From Pseudomonas viridiflava (GTDB lineage: Bacteria > Pseudomonadota > Gammaproteobacteria > Pseudomonadales > Pseudomonadaceae), in assembly GCF_900591205.1 (NCBI RefSeq), contig NZ_UUPU01000109.1:186001-250000 (forward strand): 64,000 bases of DNA, read 5' to 3'. Positions within the stretch are counted from its first letter, which is position 1. Each line of letters begins with the position of its first letter. The notes below the pieces were generated by a model. That model had not been told where the DNA came from, did not search any database, and saw only the letters and a program-made list of their open reading frames with translations. A program made the translations under genes and the position numbers. Below, piece after piece: positions 53,426 to 63,142 of this stretch.

Positions 53426-54436
53426 ATGACTGCTGCGCTGCAAGGTTCTTTGATGGTAGACGTTGCCGGCACCTGGCTCACCGCCGAGGATCGCCATCTG
53501 TTGCGTCAGCCTGAGGTGGGCGGCCTGATCATTTTTGCACGCAATATCGAGCACCCACGCCAAGTGCGCGAATTGAGCGCGGCGATTCGTGCCGTGCGCC
53601 CGGACTTGCTGCTGGCCGTGGACCAGGAAGGCGGTCGCGTGCAGCGATTGCGCCAGGGGTTTGTGCGCCTGCCGGCCATGCGTGCATTGGCGGATAACCC
53701 CAATGCTGAGTACCTGGCCGAGCAGTGCGGCTGGATCATGGCCACAGAAGTGCTCGCCGTCGGCCTGGACCTGAGCTTCGCCCCGGTGCTGGACCTGGAC
53801 TATCAACGCAGCGCCGTGGTCGGCACCCGTTCTTTTGAAGGCGATCCCGAGCGCGCTGCTGTGCTCGCCGGCGCCTTTATTCGCGGCATGAACAGCGCCG
53901 GCATGGCCGCCACCGGTAAACACTTCCCGGGCCACGGTTGGGCTGAGGCCGATTCCCACGTTGCGATTCCCAATGATGAACGCAGCCTGGAACAGATTCG
54001 TACGCATGACCTGGTGCCTTTCGCACGGCTGAGCAAGCAGTTGGCGGCGGTTATGCCGGCACACGTTATCTACCCGCAGGTGGACGCACAGCCCGCCGGC
54101 TTCTCGCGCCGCTGGTTGCAGGACATCCTGCGCGGCGAGTTGCAGTTTGACGGGGTGATTTTCAGCGATGACCTGTCGATGGCCGGTGCTCATGTGGTCG
54201 GTGATGCGGCCAGTCGGATTGAAGCGGCGCTGACGGCGGGTTGCGATATGGGGTTGGTGTGCAATGACCGTGCGGCGGCCGAGTTGGCGTTAAGTGCGGC
54301 GCAGCGGATGAAGGTGACGCCTTCGGCGCGAATTGCGCGGATGCGGGGGCAGGCGATTGCGTCGACTGAGTACAAGCAGGATCCGCGTTGGCTGGCGGCG
54401 CTTGCGGCGCTGCGGGATGCTCAGTTGATCGGCTGA
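53426..54436 (+). CDS. nagZ: Beta-N-acetylhexosaminidase NagZ
   Basis: 336 aa from ATG 53426 (AAGGAAGG upstream). Glycoside hydrolase family 3: LLLAVDQEGGRVQRLRQGF, VGTRSFEGDPERAAVLA, ATGKHFPGHGWAEADSH (His of the catalytic dyad loop), and nucleophile Asp in GVIFSDDLSMAGA. It removes GlcNAc from anhydromuropeptides in the cytoplasm; products feed the AmpR route for beta-lactamase induction and cell-wall recycling. Typically followed by mtnP in P. aeruginosa; here the convergent SNF2 helicase stands instead. Confidence 0.95.
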   Translation: MTAALQGSLMVDVAGTWLTAEDRHLLRQPEVGGLIIFARNIEHPRQVRELSAAIRAVRPDLLLAVDQEGGRVQRLRQGFVRLPAMRALADNPNAEYLAEQCGWIMATEVLAVGLDLSFAPVLDLDYQRSAVVGTRSFEGDPERAAVLAGAFIRGMNSAGMAATGKHFPGHGWAEADSHVAIPNDERSLEQIRTHDLVPFARLSKQLAAVMPAHVIYPQVDAQPAGFSRRWLQDILRGELQFDGVIFSDDLSMAGAHVVGDAASRIEAALTAGCDMGLVCNDRAAAELALSAAQRMKVTPSARIARMRGQAIASTEYKQDPRWLAALAALRDAQLIG

Positions 54437-54450
54437 AAATTGCGGCGCGC

Positions 54451-54524
54451 CTATCGCAGGCAAGCCAGCTCCCACCTTTGATGTGTGAATGCACTCAGGG
54501 TGGGAGCTGGCTTGCCTGCGATAG
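54451..54524. repeat. Inverted REP pair, reversed orientation
   Basis: CTATCGCAGGCAAGCCAGCTCCCAC first, GTGGGAGCTGGCTTGCCTGCGATAG second, separated by 24 bases. It lies between nagZ and the convergent helicase gene. Confidence 0.93.
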
Positions 54525-54535
54525 CGATCTAACAG

Positions 54536-57229
54536 TTAACGCTTCTCTTGCTTATGCGGCAATGGCGCAAACAGCGCCTCAATATCCTCATTGCCCAATT
54601 GCCAGTCCCCGGTCGTACGCCCATCCAGCACGCCTGCGGCCAGATCGGATTTTTCCTTCTGCAGGTGCTGGATTTTCTCTTCTACCGTCCCGCGGGCAAT
54701 CATCTTGTAGACGAACACCGGCTTCTCCTGCCCGATGCGATAGGCGCGGTCGGTCGCCTGGTTTTCCGTGGCCGGGTTCCACCAGGGGTCGTAATGGATC
54801 ACGGTGTCGGCTTCGGTCAGGTTCAAACCCACGCCGCCGGCCTTCAGGCTGATCAGAAAAATCTGCAGCTTGCCGCTTTGGAAATCCTTCACTGGCGTGC
54901 GCCGATCGCGGGTCTGGCCGGTCAACAAGGCGTAGGCAACGCCGCGGTTTTTAAGCTCGACTTCGATCAGGCTCAGCATCGAGGTGAACTGGGAAAACAA
55001 CAGGATTCGGCGCCCCTCGGCAAACAACTCTTCGAGCATTTCCATCAGACTGTCGAGCTTGCCCGAGCTGCTGCCACGGGCGGGCAGCGTGGCGTCGTTG
55101 ACCAGTCGCAGGTCGCAGCACACCTGGCGCAGCTTGAGCAGCGCTTCAAGAATGATGATCTGGCTGCGCGCCACACCTTTGCGGGTGATTTCGTCGCGGA
55201 CTTTCTTGTCCATGGCCAGGCGCATGGTTTCGTACACGTCGCGCTGGGCCTCATTGAGGTCGACCCAGTGGATGATCTCGGTCTTGGGCGGCAACTCAGT
55301 AGCGACCTGTTCCTTGGTGCGGCGCAGCAGAAAGGGCTTTATCCGACCGTTGAGGTGCTGCAATCGCAGATCACTGGCGCGCTTTTCGATGGGCACGCGG
55401 TAATCGCGGTTAAAGCTTTTTACATCGCCCAACCAGCCTGGCAGCAGAAAGTGAAACAGCGACCACAGCTCGCCCAGGTGGTTTTCCAGCGGCGTACCGC
55501 TCAAGCACAGACGCTGCCGTGCATTCAGCTCGCGGGCCGCCTGGGCTGCCTTGCTGTTGGGGTTCTTGATGTACTGGGCCTCATCCAGGATCAGCACATG
55601 CAAGGGCAGGGCGGCAAGCTGTTCGATGTCTTTGGGCAGCAGCGCGTAAGTGGTCAGCAGCAAGTCGTAGTCTTGCAAGTTGTCGAAGTGCTTTTTGCGT
55701 GTCGCGCCGTACAGCGCCAACACTTTGAGTTGCGGGGTAAAGTGCGCCGCCTCGTCGAGCCAATTGGGAATCAAGCTGGTGGGCATCACCACCATGCAGG
55801 GTCGGTCCAGGCGCCCTGCGGCTTTTTCGCTAAGAATATGCGCCAGGGTCTGTAGGGTTTTGCCCAAGCCCATGTCGTCCGCAAGGATCCCGCCGACATC
55901 GAGTTGGCGCAGCGACTGCATCCAGCTCAAGCCTTCGAGCTGATAGGGGCGCAAGGTCGCGTTCAAACCTTGGGGCGCCGCACAGGTGAAGTCCTTGATG
56001 TCGCGCAGGCGCTGGGCGAAGTTGCGGATTTTTTCGCCGCCCTCCCATTGCAGCGGCAGGTCTTCCAGCGGGTTGAGGCGAATCGCATCCGCCTTGGCCA
56101 GGCGCAAAGTGGTGGTGCCGGCTTCCTGCAGGTAAAACTCGCCAAGGGTGGCCAGCACCGGTTTCAGCCGGCCGTAGGGCAGTGCTACTTGCAGCGGGCC
56201 GTGGCCGCCATTGGGCAGGCCGGGGATATTCACCAGGATCAGTTCATCATCGCGGCGCCGGGCGAGTTTTTCAGGGTTGAGGATCTCGGTGTGGGAGCGC
56301 ATCAGGTTGAGCAGGATCGGCAGCAGGCTCAAGCGCTCGCCATTGACGATGATCCCCAGTTCGAGGTCGAACCAGTCGCGTTCCGGGCCGTCATCGACGG
56401 TGGCGTACCAGTCGTCGACGGCGCTCAGGTCGAAGCCGAAATCCTCATCTATCTGCAGCTCCCAACCCTCGGCGCGCAAAGTGGGCGATGCATTGAGGGT
56501 GAAGTTCAGCCAGGCGCTGTCATTGACCATCTCGAACAGCTCGCCGGCACTTTCCGGCAGGGCTTTGCTCTGACGCGTGGCGATCTTGAAGCCGAGCAGG
56601 CGCAGTTGCTCGCGATACGGTTGCTCCAGCTCGGGATGGCGTTTGATGCGCAGGCTCTGGGTCTCCTGGCGCACAATGATGTCGGCGTTTTTCTGCCCGC
56701 TGACATAGTTGCCCAGGTAGTTGAACGACAGCGCCGCCCGGTGCTGGATATAGCGCTGCATCTTGCCGTTGCGCGGTTCAAACGCGCTGAACTCGACACT
56801 TGCCAGCCACAGGCGTGGCACGGGCCGCACCTCTTCCATCACCACTTGGGGCAACGCCACGCGGTTATCCAGCACCGCCTGGAGTTTTTCCAGCAGCTCG
56901 GCATCCTGGGCGGCGGCCGGAAAGGCCAGGGTTTCCTGGACCTTGAGCAGCACTGCCGCGATATGTTTGCAATTGGTGTGCACCGGGCAGGTACAGCGGC
57001 TGTCCACCAGGATCAGCGTGCCCTTGGCTGATTCGCGCAGCGAAATGGTCTGCCGGTAGACGTTACCGCCCGAGCCTTCGCAACTGGCAACGATCGTGCT
57101 ATCGCCGGACTCGACGATGCGCACACGGTTTTCCAGGGCATAGCGCCGCCCGCGCTCAAGGCTTTGCTCTTTAAAGCGATTGGCCCACGAAGGGGCCAGG
57201 GGTTTGGTCAACGACGGCGTCAGGGGCAT
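54536..57229 (-). CDS. SNF2-family DEAD/DEAH helicase with N-terminal SWIM zinc finger
   Basis: 897 aa from ATG 57229. The N-terminal SWIM motif is C79-T-C81...C87-K-H89 (CTCPVHTNCKH). Central region (about 120-430) is of unknown fold. ATPase block: ILADDMGLGKTLQTLAHIL (Walker A), LILDEAQYIKN (DEAQ), LRRTKEQVATELPPKTE; helicase C lobe FSQFTSMLSLIEVELKNRG and WWNPATENQATDRAYRIGQEKPV. Bacterial Snf2/HepA-like translocases remodel protein-DNA complexes. The start lies nine bases after the csiV stop, and csiV follows mfd by 11 bases, so the gene is last in a putative mfd-csiV-SNF2 operon. Confidence 0.9.
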   Translation of the reverse strand: MPLTPSLTKPLAPSWANRFKEQSLERGRRYALENRVRIVESGDSTIVASCEGSGGNVYRQTISLRESAKGTLILVDSRCTCPVHTNCKHIAAVLLKVQETLAFPAAAQDAELLEKLQAVLDNRVALPQVVMEEVRPVPRLWLASVEFSAFEPRNGKMQRYIQHRAALSFNYLGNYVSGQKNADIIVRQETQSLRIKRHPELEQPYREQLRLLGFKIATRQSKALPESAGELFEMVNDSAWLNFTLNASPTLRAEGWELQIDEDFGFDLSAVDDWYATVDDGPERDWFDLELGIIVNGERLSLLPILLNLMRSHTEILNPEKLARRRDDELILVNIPGLPNGGHGPLQVALPYGRLKPVLATLGEFYLQEAGTTTLRLAKADAIRLNPLEDLPLQWEGGEKIRNFAQRLRDIKDFTCAAPQGLNATLRPYQLEGLSWMQSLRQLDVGGILADDMGLGKTLQTLAHILSEKAAGRLDRPCMVVMPTSLIPNWLDEAAHFTPQLKVLALYGATRKKHFDNLQDYDLLLTTYALLPKDIEQLAALPLHVLILDEAQYIKNPNSKAAQAARELNARQRLCLSGTPLENHLGELWSLFHFLLPGWLGDVKSFNRDYRVPIEKRASDLRLQHLNGRIKPFLLRRTKEQVATELPPKTEIIHWVDLNEAQRDVYETMRLAMDKKVRDEITRKGVARSQIIILEALLKLRQVCCDLRLVNDATLPARGSSSGKLDSLMEMLEELFAEGRRILLFSQFTSMLSLIEVELKNRGVAYALLTGQTRDRRTPVKDFQSGKLQIFLISLKAGGVGLNLTEADTVIHYDPWWNPATENQATDRAYRIGQEKPVFVYKMIARGTVEEKIQHLQKEKSDLAAGVLDGRTTGDWQLGNEDIEALFAPLPHKQEKR

Positions 57230-57238
57230 GGCGCTGAA

Positions 57239-57805
57239 TCAGTCCTGGATGTCGGGCGGTGGCGCGCTGGGGGGCTTGGCGGTCAGCGAAGTGATCTTGA
57301 TCAGCAGCGCCAAGTGGCCGCCGTCGAGGTAGTTGAGCTGATTGTTCTTGGTGCGCACGTCTTTTTGCGCCAGGTGTTCGCTGGCGATCACGCTGCCGCT
57401 GCTGTCGAACTGGTTGATCCAGAAATTGGCGTCGATGTCGGTGAAACGCCCCAGTTGCAGGCTTAACACGCCTTCGATGGGGAATTGGCCGAATTGCTCC
57501 GGGCCGTCGGTGATCGCGATTTTGACCGGTTGTTCGCCGAGGTTCTGTTCCCATGCCTTGTGTGCCAGCACGGTGTAGCTGTTATCGGCGCGAAGCTTGT
57601 CGACGATATTGCTCAGGCGCGGCGGGCTCATTTTATCCCCCAGGCGCACGGCGCCGGCATCCCAGGTTTCCGGCGCGTTGGGGCTATTGATCACCGGCTC
57701 CGCGTTCTGGCGCACCAGGATCATTTCCACCTGGTACGGGCTGTCGGCAAATGCCGAAGGTGCAACGACCACCAACATCAGGCTCAAAATGCGGAACAGG
57801 CGCAT
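57239..57805 (-). CDS. csiV: CsiV-like exported protein
   Basis: 188 aa from ATG 57805. Signal peptide FRILSLMLVVVAPSAFA, then SPYQVEMILVRQNAEPVINSPNAPETW. It is a CsiV-type secreted protein (the Vibrio protein acts as a peptidoglycan-synthesis partner of PBP1A for D-amino-acid resistance). The short length and conserved positions (LVRQNAEP, VMDKLRADNSYTVLAHKAWEQ-like) fit. The mfd stop lies 11 bases upstream, so it is transcribed with mfd. The C-terminus PPSAPPPDIQD is proline-rich. Confidence 0.82.
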   Translation of the reverse strand: MRLFRILSLMLVVVAPSAFADSPYQVEMILVRQNAEPVINSPNAPETWDAGAVRLGDKMSPPRLSNIVDKLRADNSYTVLAHKAWEQNLGEQPVKIAITDGPEQFGQFPIEGVLSLQLGRFTDIDANFWINQFDSSGSVIASEHLAQKDVRTKNNQLNYLDGGHLALLIKITSLTAKPPSAPPPDIQD

Positions 57806-57816
57806 TGGGGCGTCCT

Positions 57817-60800
57817 TCAAGCAGTTTTCGGGATGAGGCGCTCGAACAACGCCTCCAATGTATTAAAGCGTTCTTCAGCGCGTTCCATCGGCACCATGAA
57901 CTTGAACAGCGTAGCCCCTTCGAACTTGTAGCGGTTGGGCTGGCCCTGGATCAGTTTGATCAGCACCAATGGGTCTACCGGCGTCTGCGCTTCGAACTCG
58001 ATACGCCCGCCCTGCGGCCCGGCGTCGACTTTCTTGATGCCCAACTGCTCGGCCTGCAATTTGAGCAAGGTCAGGCGCACCAGGTTCTTGGTCGGTTCCG
58101 GCAACAGGCCGAAGCGGTCGATCATCTCCACTTGCAGGTCCTTGAGACCGTCCTCGTCGGTGGCCGAGGCGATGCGCTTGTACAGGATCAGCCGCGCATG
58201 CACGTCCGGCAGGTAGTCTTCGGGGATCAACGCCGGCAAGCGCAGGTTGATTTCCGGACCGCCGCCCAACGGTTGATCGAGGTTTGGCTGCTCGCCCTTG
58301 CGAATGGCTTTCACCGCACGCTCGAGCATTTCCATATACAGGGTGAAGCCCACGGCCTGGATCTGCCCGCTCTGGCCGTCACCCAGCAGTTCGCCAGCGC
58401 CACGGATTTCCAGGTCATTGGTGGCCAGTACAAAGCCGGCGCCCAGGTCCTGGGTGTTGGCGATGGCTTCCAGGCGCTTTTCAGCATCCCCGGTGATCTG
58501 TTGGCGTGGCGGCGTCAGCAGGTACGCATAGGCTTGGTGGTGACTACGCCCGACGCGGCCGCGCAGCTGATGCAGCTGGGCCAGGCCGAATTTGTCGGCA
58601 CGCTCGATGATGATGGTGTTGGCGCTCGGCACGTCGATGCCGGTCTCGATGATGGTCGAGGCGATCAGCACGTTGAAGCGCTTGTGGTAGAAATCGCTCA
58701 TCACCTGTTCGAGTTCACGTTCGCGCATCTGCCCGTGGCCAATGGCGATGCGGGCTTCGGGCACCAGTTCGGCGAGGTCGGCGGCGCACTTCTCGATGGT
58801 TTTCACATCGTTGTGCAGGTAGTAAACCTGGCCACCGCGCAGCAATTCGCGCAGCAGCGCTTCCTTGACCGTGCTTTTGTTCTGCTCCATCACGAAGGTG
58901 CGCACCGACAGGCGCCGCGCCGGTGGCGTGGCGATGATCGACAGGTCACGCATGCCCGACACCGCCATGTTCAGCGTGCGCGGAATCGGGGTGGCAGTGA
59001 GGGTGAGGATGTCGACTTCGCTGCGCAGGGCCTTGAGCTGTTCTTTCTGGCGCACGCCAAAACGGTGTTCTTCGTCGATGATCACCAGGCCCAGGTTCTT
59101 GATCTTCACATCGTCCGACAACAATTTGTGCGTGCCGATCACGATGTCGATCTTGCCTTCGGCCAGGTCAGCGACGGCGGCGTTCACTTCCTTGGCGGAC
59201 TTGAAGCGGCTCATCACCTCCACGGTCACCGGCCAGTCGGCGAAGCGGTCGCGGAAGCTGTTGTAGTGCTGCTGGGCGAGCAGGGTGGTGGGCACCAGAA
59301 TCGCCACTTGCTTGCCACCGTGCACGGCAATAAAGGCGGCGCGCATCGCCACTTCGGTTTTGCCGAAGCCCACATCACCGCACACCAGGCGGTCCATCGG
59401 CTTGGGCGCGAGCATGTCGGCGCGTACGGCTTCGATGGTGGTTTGCTGGTCCGGGGTTTCTTCGAAAGCGAAGCCGGCGCTGAAGGTGGCGTAGTCGGCT
59501 TTCGGGTCGGCGAAGGCATACCCTTCGCGGGCTGCGCGACGGGCATAGATGTCGAGCAGCTCGGCGGCGACATCGCGTACCTGTTCGGCGGCTTTGCGTT
59601 TGGCTTTCTGCCAGGTCTCCGAGCCCAGGCGATGTAACGGCGCCAGTGCGTCATCGCTGCCGGTGTAGCGGGCGATCAGGTGCAGGCTGGCCACCGGCAC
59701 ATACAGCTTGGCGCCTTCGGCGTATTCCATGGTGAGGAATTCGGCGGCCTGGTTGTCGATTTCCAGGGTTTGCAGGCCCAGGTAGCGGCCCACACCGTGG
59801 TCGATATGCACCACCGGCGCGCCTTCGCGCAGCTCGGTGAGGTTCTTGATCACCGCGTCGTTGTTGGCGTCTGCGCGCTTTTCACGGCGCCGGCGCTGCA
59901 TCACACGTTGGCCGAACAGCGGGCTTTCGGCGATCAATGCCAGGGCCGGGTCGTCCAGTAGCAAGCCTTCATCCAGCGGCGCGATGGTGATCGCCAGGCG
60001 CTCTTTGCTCGCGACGAAGTCCGGCCAACTGTCGACGGTTTTCGGGCGCAGCTTGAGGCGTTCGAGCAATTCCAGCAGCACTTCGCGACGCCCGGCCGAT
60101 TCGGCGGTAAACAGCACGCGGCCAGGGAAGTCGCCGAGGAAGTTGGACAGCGCTTCCAGCGGCTGCGTGGCTTTGGCCTGGATCGCCAGGTCCGGCAGCG
60201 TGCCTGCCGGGAAGCGTTCGCGGCCGCTGCCGGCGTCCACGTCCTGTTGGCTGGCGACTACGCGCGGCCAGTTTTTCAGGCGGGCGAAGCAGTCTTCCAC
60301 CGGCAGGAACAGTTCGGCGGGCGGTAATAAAGGACGGGAAGGATCAACGCGGCGCTCTTCATAGCGGTTGCGCACATCGTTCCAGAAGTTTTCCGCCGCC
60401 TGCTCGATGCCCGGCAGCGAGAACACCTGGGTGTCCAGAGGCAGGTAATCGAACAGGGTGGAGGTTTCGTCGAAGAACAGCGGCAAGTAGTACTCGATAC
60501 CGGCCGGTGTAATCCCGCTGCTTAAATCCTGAAAGATCGGGCAGCGGCGGAAGTCCACATCGAAGCGTTCACGAAAGCGCGCCTTGAAGCGCGTGACCGC
60601 GTCTTTTTGCAGCGGGAATTCTCGCGCCGGCAGTAGCTTGATCGACTCCACCTTGTCGATGGAGCGCTGGTTGTCCGGGTCGAAGGTGCGCAGGGTCTCA
60701 ATTTCGTCATCGAACAGGTCGATGCGATACGGCAACTTGCTGCCCATCGGGAACAGGTCGATCAGTGCGCCGCGCACCGCGAACTCGCCGTGTTCGTACA

Positions 60801-61266
60801 CCGTATCGACGCAGCGGTAACCGCTGGCTTCCAGGCGCGTGCGCATCTGCTCGACGTCGAGCTTCTGGCCGACATCCAGCACCAGGCTGCTGCCCAGCAG
60901 GAACTTGGTCGGCGCCAGGCGGTGCAGGGCCGTGGTAATCGGCACCACCAGCACGCCGTGAGCCAGTTCCGGCAAGCGGTACAGGCTGGCGATGCGCTGG
61001 GAGATGATGTCCTGGTGCGGCGAGAACAAGTCGTAGGGCAGGGTTTCCCAGTCGGGAAAATGCAGCACCGGCAAATCGGGGGCGAAGAAGCTCAGCTCCT
61101 GCTCCAGCCTCTCGGCACTTTGGCTGTCGGCGGTAAGCAGCAGGGTAAAGCGCTTGGCTGCGCTGGCAGCCTCGGCAATGGCCAGGCTCAGGGCGGCACC
61201 GGGCAGGTTGCCCCAGTGCTGTTTACCTGCCGCGGCAGGGAGAAGCGGTAGACGCAGAACGGGCAC
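57817..61266 (-). CDS. mfd: Transcription-repair coupling factor Mfd
   Basis: 1149 aa from ATG 61266. Removes stalled RNA polymerase and recruits UvrA. N-terminal UvrB-like part (LTADSQSAERLEQELSFFAPDLPVLHFPDWETLPYDLFSPHQDI), RNAP-interaction domain YVPVASLHLIARYTG, RecG-type helicase: Walker A GDVGFGKTEVAMRAAF, DEEH VIIDEEHRFGVRQ, TATPIPRTLNMAVSGMRDLSII, and Q-LRGRVGRSHHQAYAYLL. The TRCF C-domain occupies the last 100 residues. The first gene of the apparent mfd-csiV-SNF2 unit. Confidence 0.97.
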   Translation of the reverse strand: MPVLRLPLLPAAAGKQHWGNLPGAALSLAIAEAASAAKRFTLLLTADSQSAERLEQELSFFAPDLPVLHFPDWETLPYDLFSPHQDIISQRIASLYRLPELAHGVLVVPITTALHRLAPTKFLLGSSLVLDVGQKLDVEQMRTRLEASGYRCVDTVYEHGEFAVRGALIDLFPMGSKLPYRIDLFDDEIETLRTFDPDNQRSIDKVESIKLLPAREFPLQKDAVTRFKARFRERFDVDFRRCPIFQDLSSGITPAGIEYYLPLFFDETSTLFDYLPLDTQVFSLPGIEQAAENFWNDVRNRYEERRVDPSRPLLPPAELFLPVEDCFARLKNWPRVVASQQDVDAGSGRERFPAGTLPDLAIQAKATQPLEALSNFLGDFPGRVLFTAESAGRREVLLELLERLKLRPKTVDSWPDFVASKERLAITIAPLDEGLLLDDPALALIAESPLFGQRVMQRRRREKRADANNDAVIKNLTELREGAPVVHIDHGVGRYLGLQTLEIDNQAAEFLTMEYAEGAKLYVPVASLHLIARYTGSDDALAPLHRLGSETWQKAKRKAAEQVRDVAAELLDIYARRAAREGYAFADPKADYATFSAGFAFEETPDQQTTIEAVRADMLAPKPMDRLVCGDVGFGKTEVAMRAAFIAVHGGKQVAILVPTTLLAQQHYNSFRDRFADWPVTVEVMSRFKSAKEVNAAVADLAEGKIDIVIGTHKLLSDDVKIKNLGLVIIDEEHRFGVRQKEQLKALRSEVDILTLTATPIPRTLNMAVSGMRDLSIIATPPARRLSVRTFVMEQNKSTVKEALLRELLRGGQVYYLHNDVKTIEKCAADLAELVPEARIAIGHGQMRERELEQVMSDFYHKRFNVLIASTIIETGIDVPSANTIIIERADKFGLAQLHQLRGRVGRSHHQAYAYLLTPPRQQITGDAEKRLEAIANTQDLGAGFVLATNDLEIRGAGELLGDGQSGQIQAVGFTLYMEMLERAVKAIRKGEQPNLDQPLGGGPEINLRLPALIPEDYLPDVHARLILYKRIASATDEDGLKDLQVEMIDRFGLLPEPTKNLVRLTLLKLQAEQLGIKKVDAGPQGGRIEFEAQTPVDPLVLIKLIQGQPNRYKFEGATLFKFMVPMERAEERFNTLEALFERLIPKTA

Positions 61267-61621
61267 GGAAGGTTGAGCTCCAAGCGTTGCGACAAAGTCG
61301 GTAATTGTAACGGCCCGAGGTGCCGCCTGTCAGTTGCTGACTGAGCCTATTACGGTTTGTAGGAAATGTAGTGGCTAAGACAAACAATGGCGTGTTTTGA
61401 CTCAATATGTAGTGCCATTTTGCGCGGATGTTTCGGAGAGTTACGGACAAGTCGGCGTAGGTGCTTGACTAGTGGCCTTCTGGAACCCGCGTATTTACTG
61501 GGCTGTAGCGCGGTGTTGTTTTTTGGCAAGGGGTTTTTGTTGTGGTCCGCGCATTGCTCCGAGGGCGGTCGGGCGGCATAATGTAGCCCCTTTTTTCAGC
61601 CCCTACATGTGGAAGGTTCCC
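61267..61621. other. Divergent mfd/gap upstream region
   Basis: About 355 bases. It contains two similar heptamers, TGTAGTG at about 61367 and 61409, and a T-rich tract (GTTGTTTTTTGG) near 61520 that could be the gap promoter area. I found no intact TTGT-N7/8-ACAA (HexR-type) operator and no second gene. Confidence 0.5.
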
Positions 61622-63070
61622 GTGACTCAGAAGCCCGACCAGTGTCTTGGTGAATGGATCGACCGTGAAGCACTCGCAGAAGCGATGATCCCGCTTATCG
61701 GTCAGCTGTACCGCAATAACAATGTGGTGAGCTCGATCTATGGCCGCAGCCTGATCAACCAGTCCGTCATCGCGATTCTCAAAGCCCACCGCTTTGCACG
61801 CCATCGCTCTGCCGACGACAGCGAACTCTCCGTCCACGAAACATTCCCTCTGCTTAAAGCCATGAGCGAGCTCAAGCTCGGCGCGGCTTCGGTAGACCTG
61901 GGCAAGCTGGCCTACAAATTCCGCAAAGAAGGCGCCGGCCGCACCGCCGAGCAGTTTGTGCGTGAAGAAATGGCCGATGTGGTCGGCCAGCAAAACGCCG
62001 CCGCCCGCAAAGGCACCGACGTTGTGCTGTACGGCTTCGGTCGTATCGGCCGCCTGCTGGCGCGCATCCTGATCGAGAAAACCGGTGGCGGCGACGGCCT
62101 GCGCCTGCGTGCCATCGTGGTGCGCAAAGGCGCCGAAAACGACCTGACCAAGCGCGCCAGCCTGCTGCGTCGCGATTCGGTACACGGCCCGTTCAACGGC
62201 ACCATCGTCATCGACGAAGAAAACAACACCATCACCGCCAACGGTAACCTGATCCAGGTGATCTACGCGAAGAACCCGGCCGAGGTGGATTACACCCAGT
62301 ACGGCATCAAGGACGCTCTGCTGGTGGACAACACCGGTGTATGGCGTGATGCCGAAGGTCTGGGCCAGCATCTGGCCTGCCCGGGTGTCGACCGCGTTGT
62401 GTTGACCGCGCCAGGCAAGGGCAAGCTGAAGAACATCGTTCACGGCATCAACCACGGCGAAATCACGGCTGACGACAAGATCGTGTCCGCCGCGTCCTGC
62501 ACCACCAACGCCATCGTGCCGGTGCTGAAGGCTGTGAATGACAAGTTCGGCATCGTTAACGGCCACGTTGAAACCGTTCACTCGTACACCAACGACCAGA
62601 ACCTGATCGACAACTTCCACAAGGGCGATCGCCGTGGCCGCAGCGCCGCGTTGAACATGGTGATCACCGAGACCGGTGCTGCCACCGCTGCTGCCAAGGC
62701 CCTGCCTGAGCTGGCCGGCAAGCTGACCGGCAACGCGATCCGCGTGCCGACGCCGAACGTGTCGATGGCCATTCTCAACCTGAACCTTGAGAACGCCGCC
62801 ACCCGTGAAGAGATGAACGAGTACCTGCGCTACATGGCGCTGCACTCCGATCTGCACAAGCAAATCGACTTCGTTAACTCGCAGGAAGTGGTGTCCACCG
62901 ACTTCGTGGGCTCGCGCCACGCCGGTGTAGTGGATGCCGAGGCAACCATTAGCCAGGACAACCGCGTTGTGCTGTACGTGTGGTACGACAACGAGTTCGG
63001 TTACAGCTGCCAGGTGGTTCGCGTGATGGAAGACATGGCCGGGGTCAACCCGCCTGCGTTCCCGCGCTAA
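61622..63070 (+). CDS. gap: Glyceraldehyde-3-phosphate dehydrogenase, long pseudomonad form
   Basis: 482 aa from GTG 61622 with AAGG five bases upstream; an ATG at 61607 is less well placed. Residues 1-130 form an N-terminal extension (MTQKPDQCLGEWIDREALAEAMIPLIGQLYRNNNVV...), absent from standard 335-aa GAPDH; then VLYGFGRIGRLLARILIEK (NAD), ASLLRRDSVHGPF, VDNTGVWRDAEGL, catalytic Cys in SAASCTTNAIVP, VETVHSYTNDQNLIDN, VWYDNEFGYSCQVVRVM. This is the GapB type of Pseudomonas, used in the gluconeogenic direction. Followed by a terminator. Confidence 0.95.
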   Translation: MTQKPDQCLGEWIDREALAEAMIPLIGQLYRNNNVVSSIYGRSLINQSVIAILKAHRFARHRSADDSELSVHETFPLLKAMSELKLGAASVDLGKLAYKFRKEGAGRTAEQFVREEMADVVGQQNAAARKGTDVVLYGFGRIGRLLARILIEKTGGGDGLRLRAIVVRKGAENDLTKRASLLRRDSVHGPFNGTIVIDEENNTITANGNLIQVIYAKNPAEVDYTQYGIKDALLVDNTGVWRDAEGLGQHLACPGVDRVVLTAPGKGKLKNIVHGINHGEITADDKIVSAASCTTNAIVPVLKAVNDKFGIVNGHVETVHSYTNDQNLIDNFHKGDRRGRSAALNMVITETGAATAAAKALPELAGKLTGNAIRVPTPNVSMAILNLNLENAATREEMNEYLRYMALHSDLHKQIDFVNSQEVVSTDFVGSRHAGVVDAEATISQDNRVVLYVWYDNEFGYSCQVVRVMEDMAGVNPPAFPR

Positions 63071-63086
63071 GCGTTTGCGGTAAATG

Positions 63087-63116
63087 AAAAAGCCCCGACT
63101 GGTTCGGGGCTTTTTT
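63087..63116 (+). terminator. Intrinsic terminator of gap
   Basis: AAAAAGCCCCGA, loop CTGGT, TCGGGGCTTTTTT; the stem lies 16 bases past the gap stop. Confidence 0.95.
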
Positions 63117-63142
63117 GTGCCTGGGTTTTGTGGTGGTAGGGA

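Noticed and set aside
57751-59637. 628-aa plus ORF opposite mfd
   Set aside because: Shadow of mfd; composition is typical of antisense to a high-GC gene.
61267-61621. Possible HexR-type operator for gap
   Set aside because: I looked for TTGT-N7/8-ACAA and found none intact; the two TGTAGTG heptamers are too weak to call.
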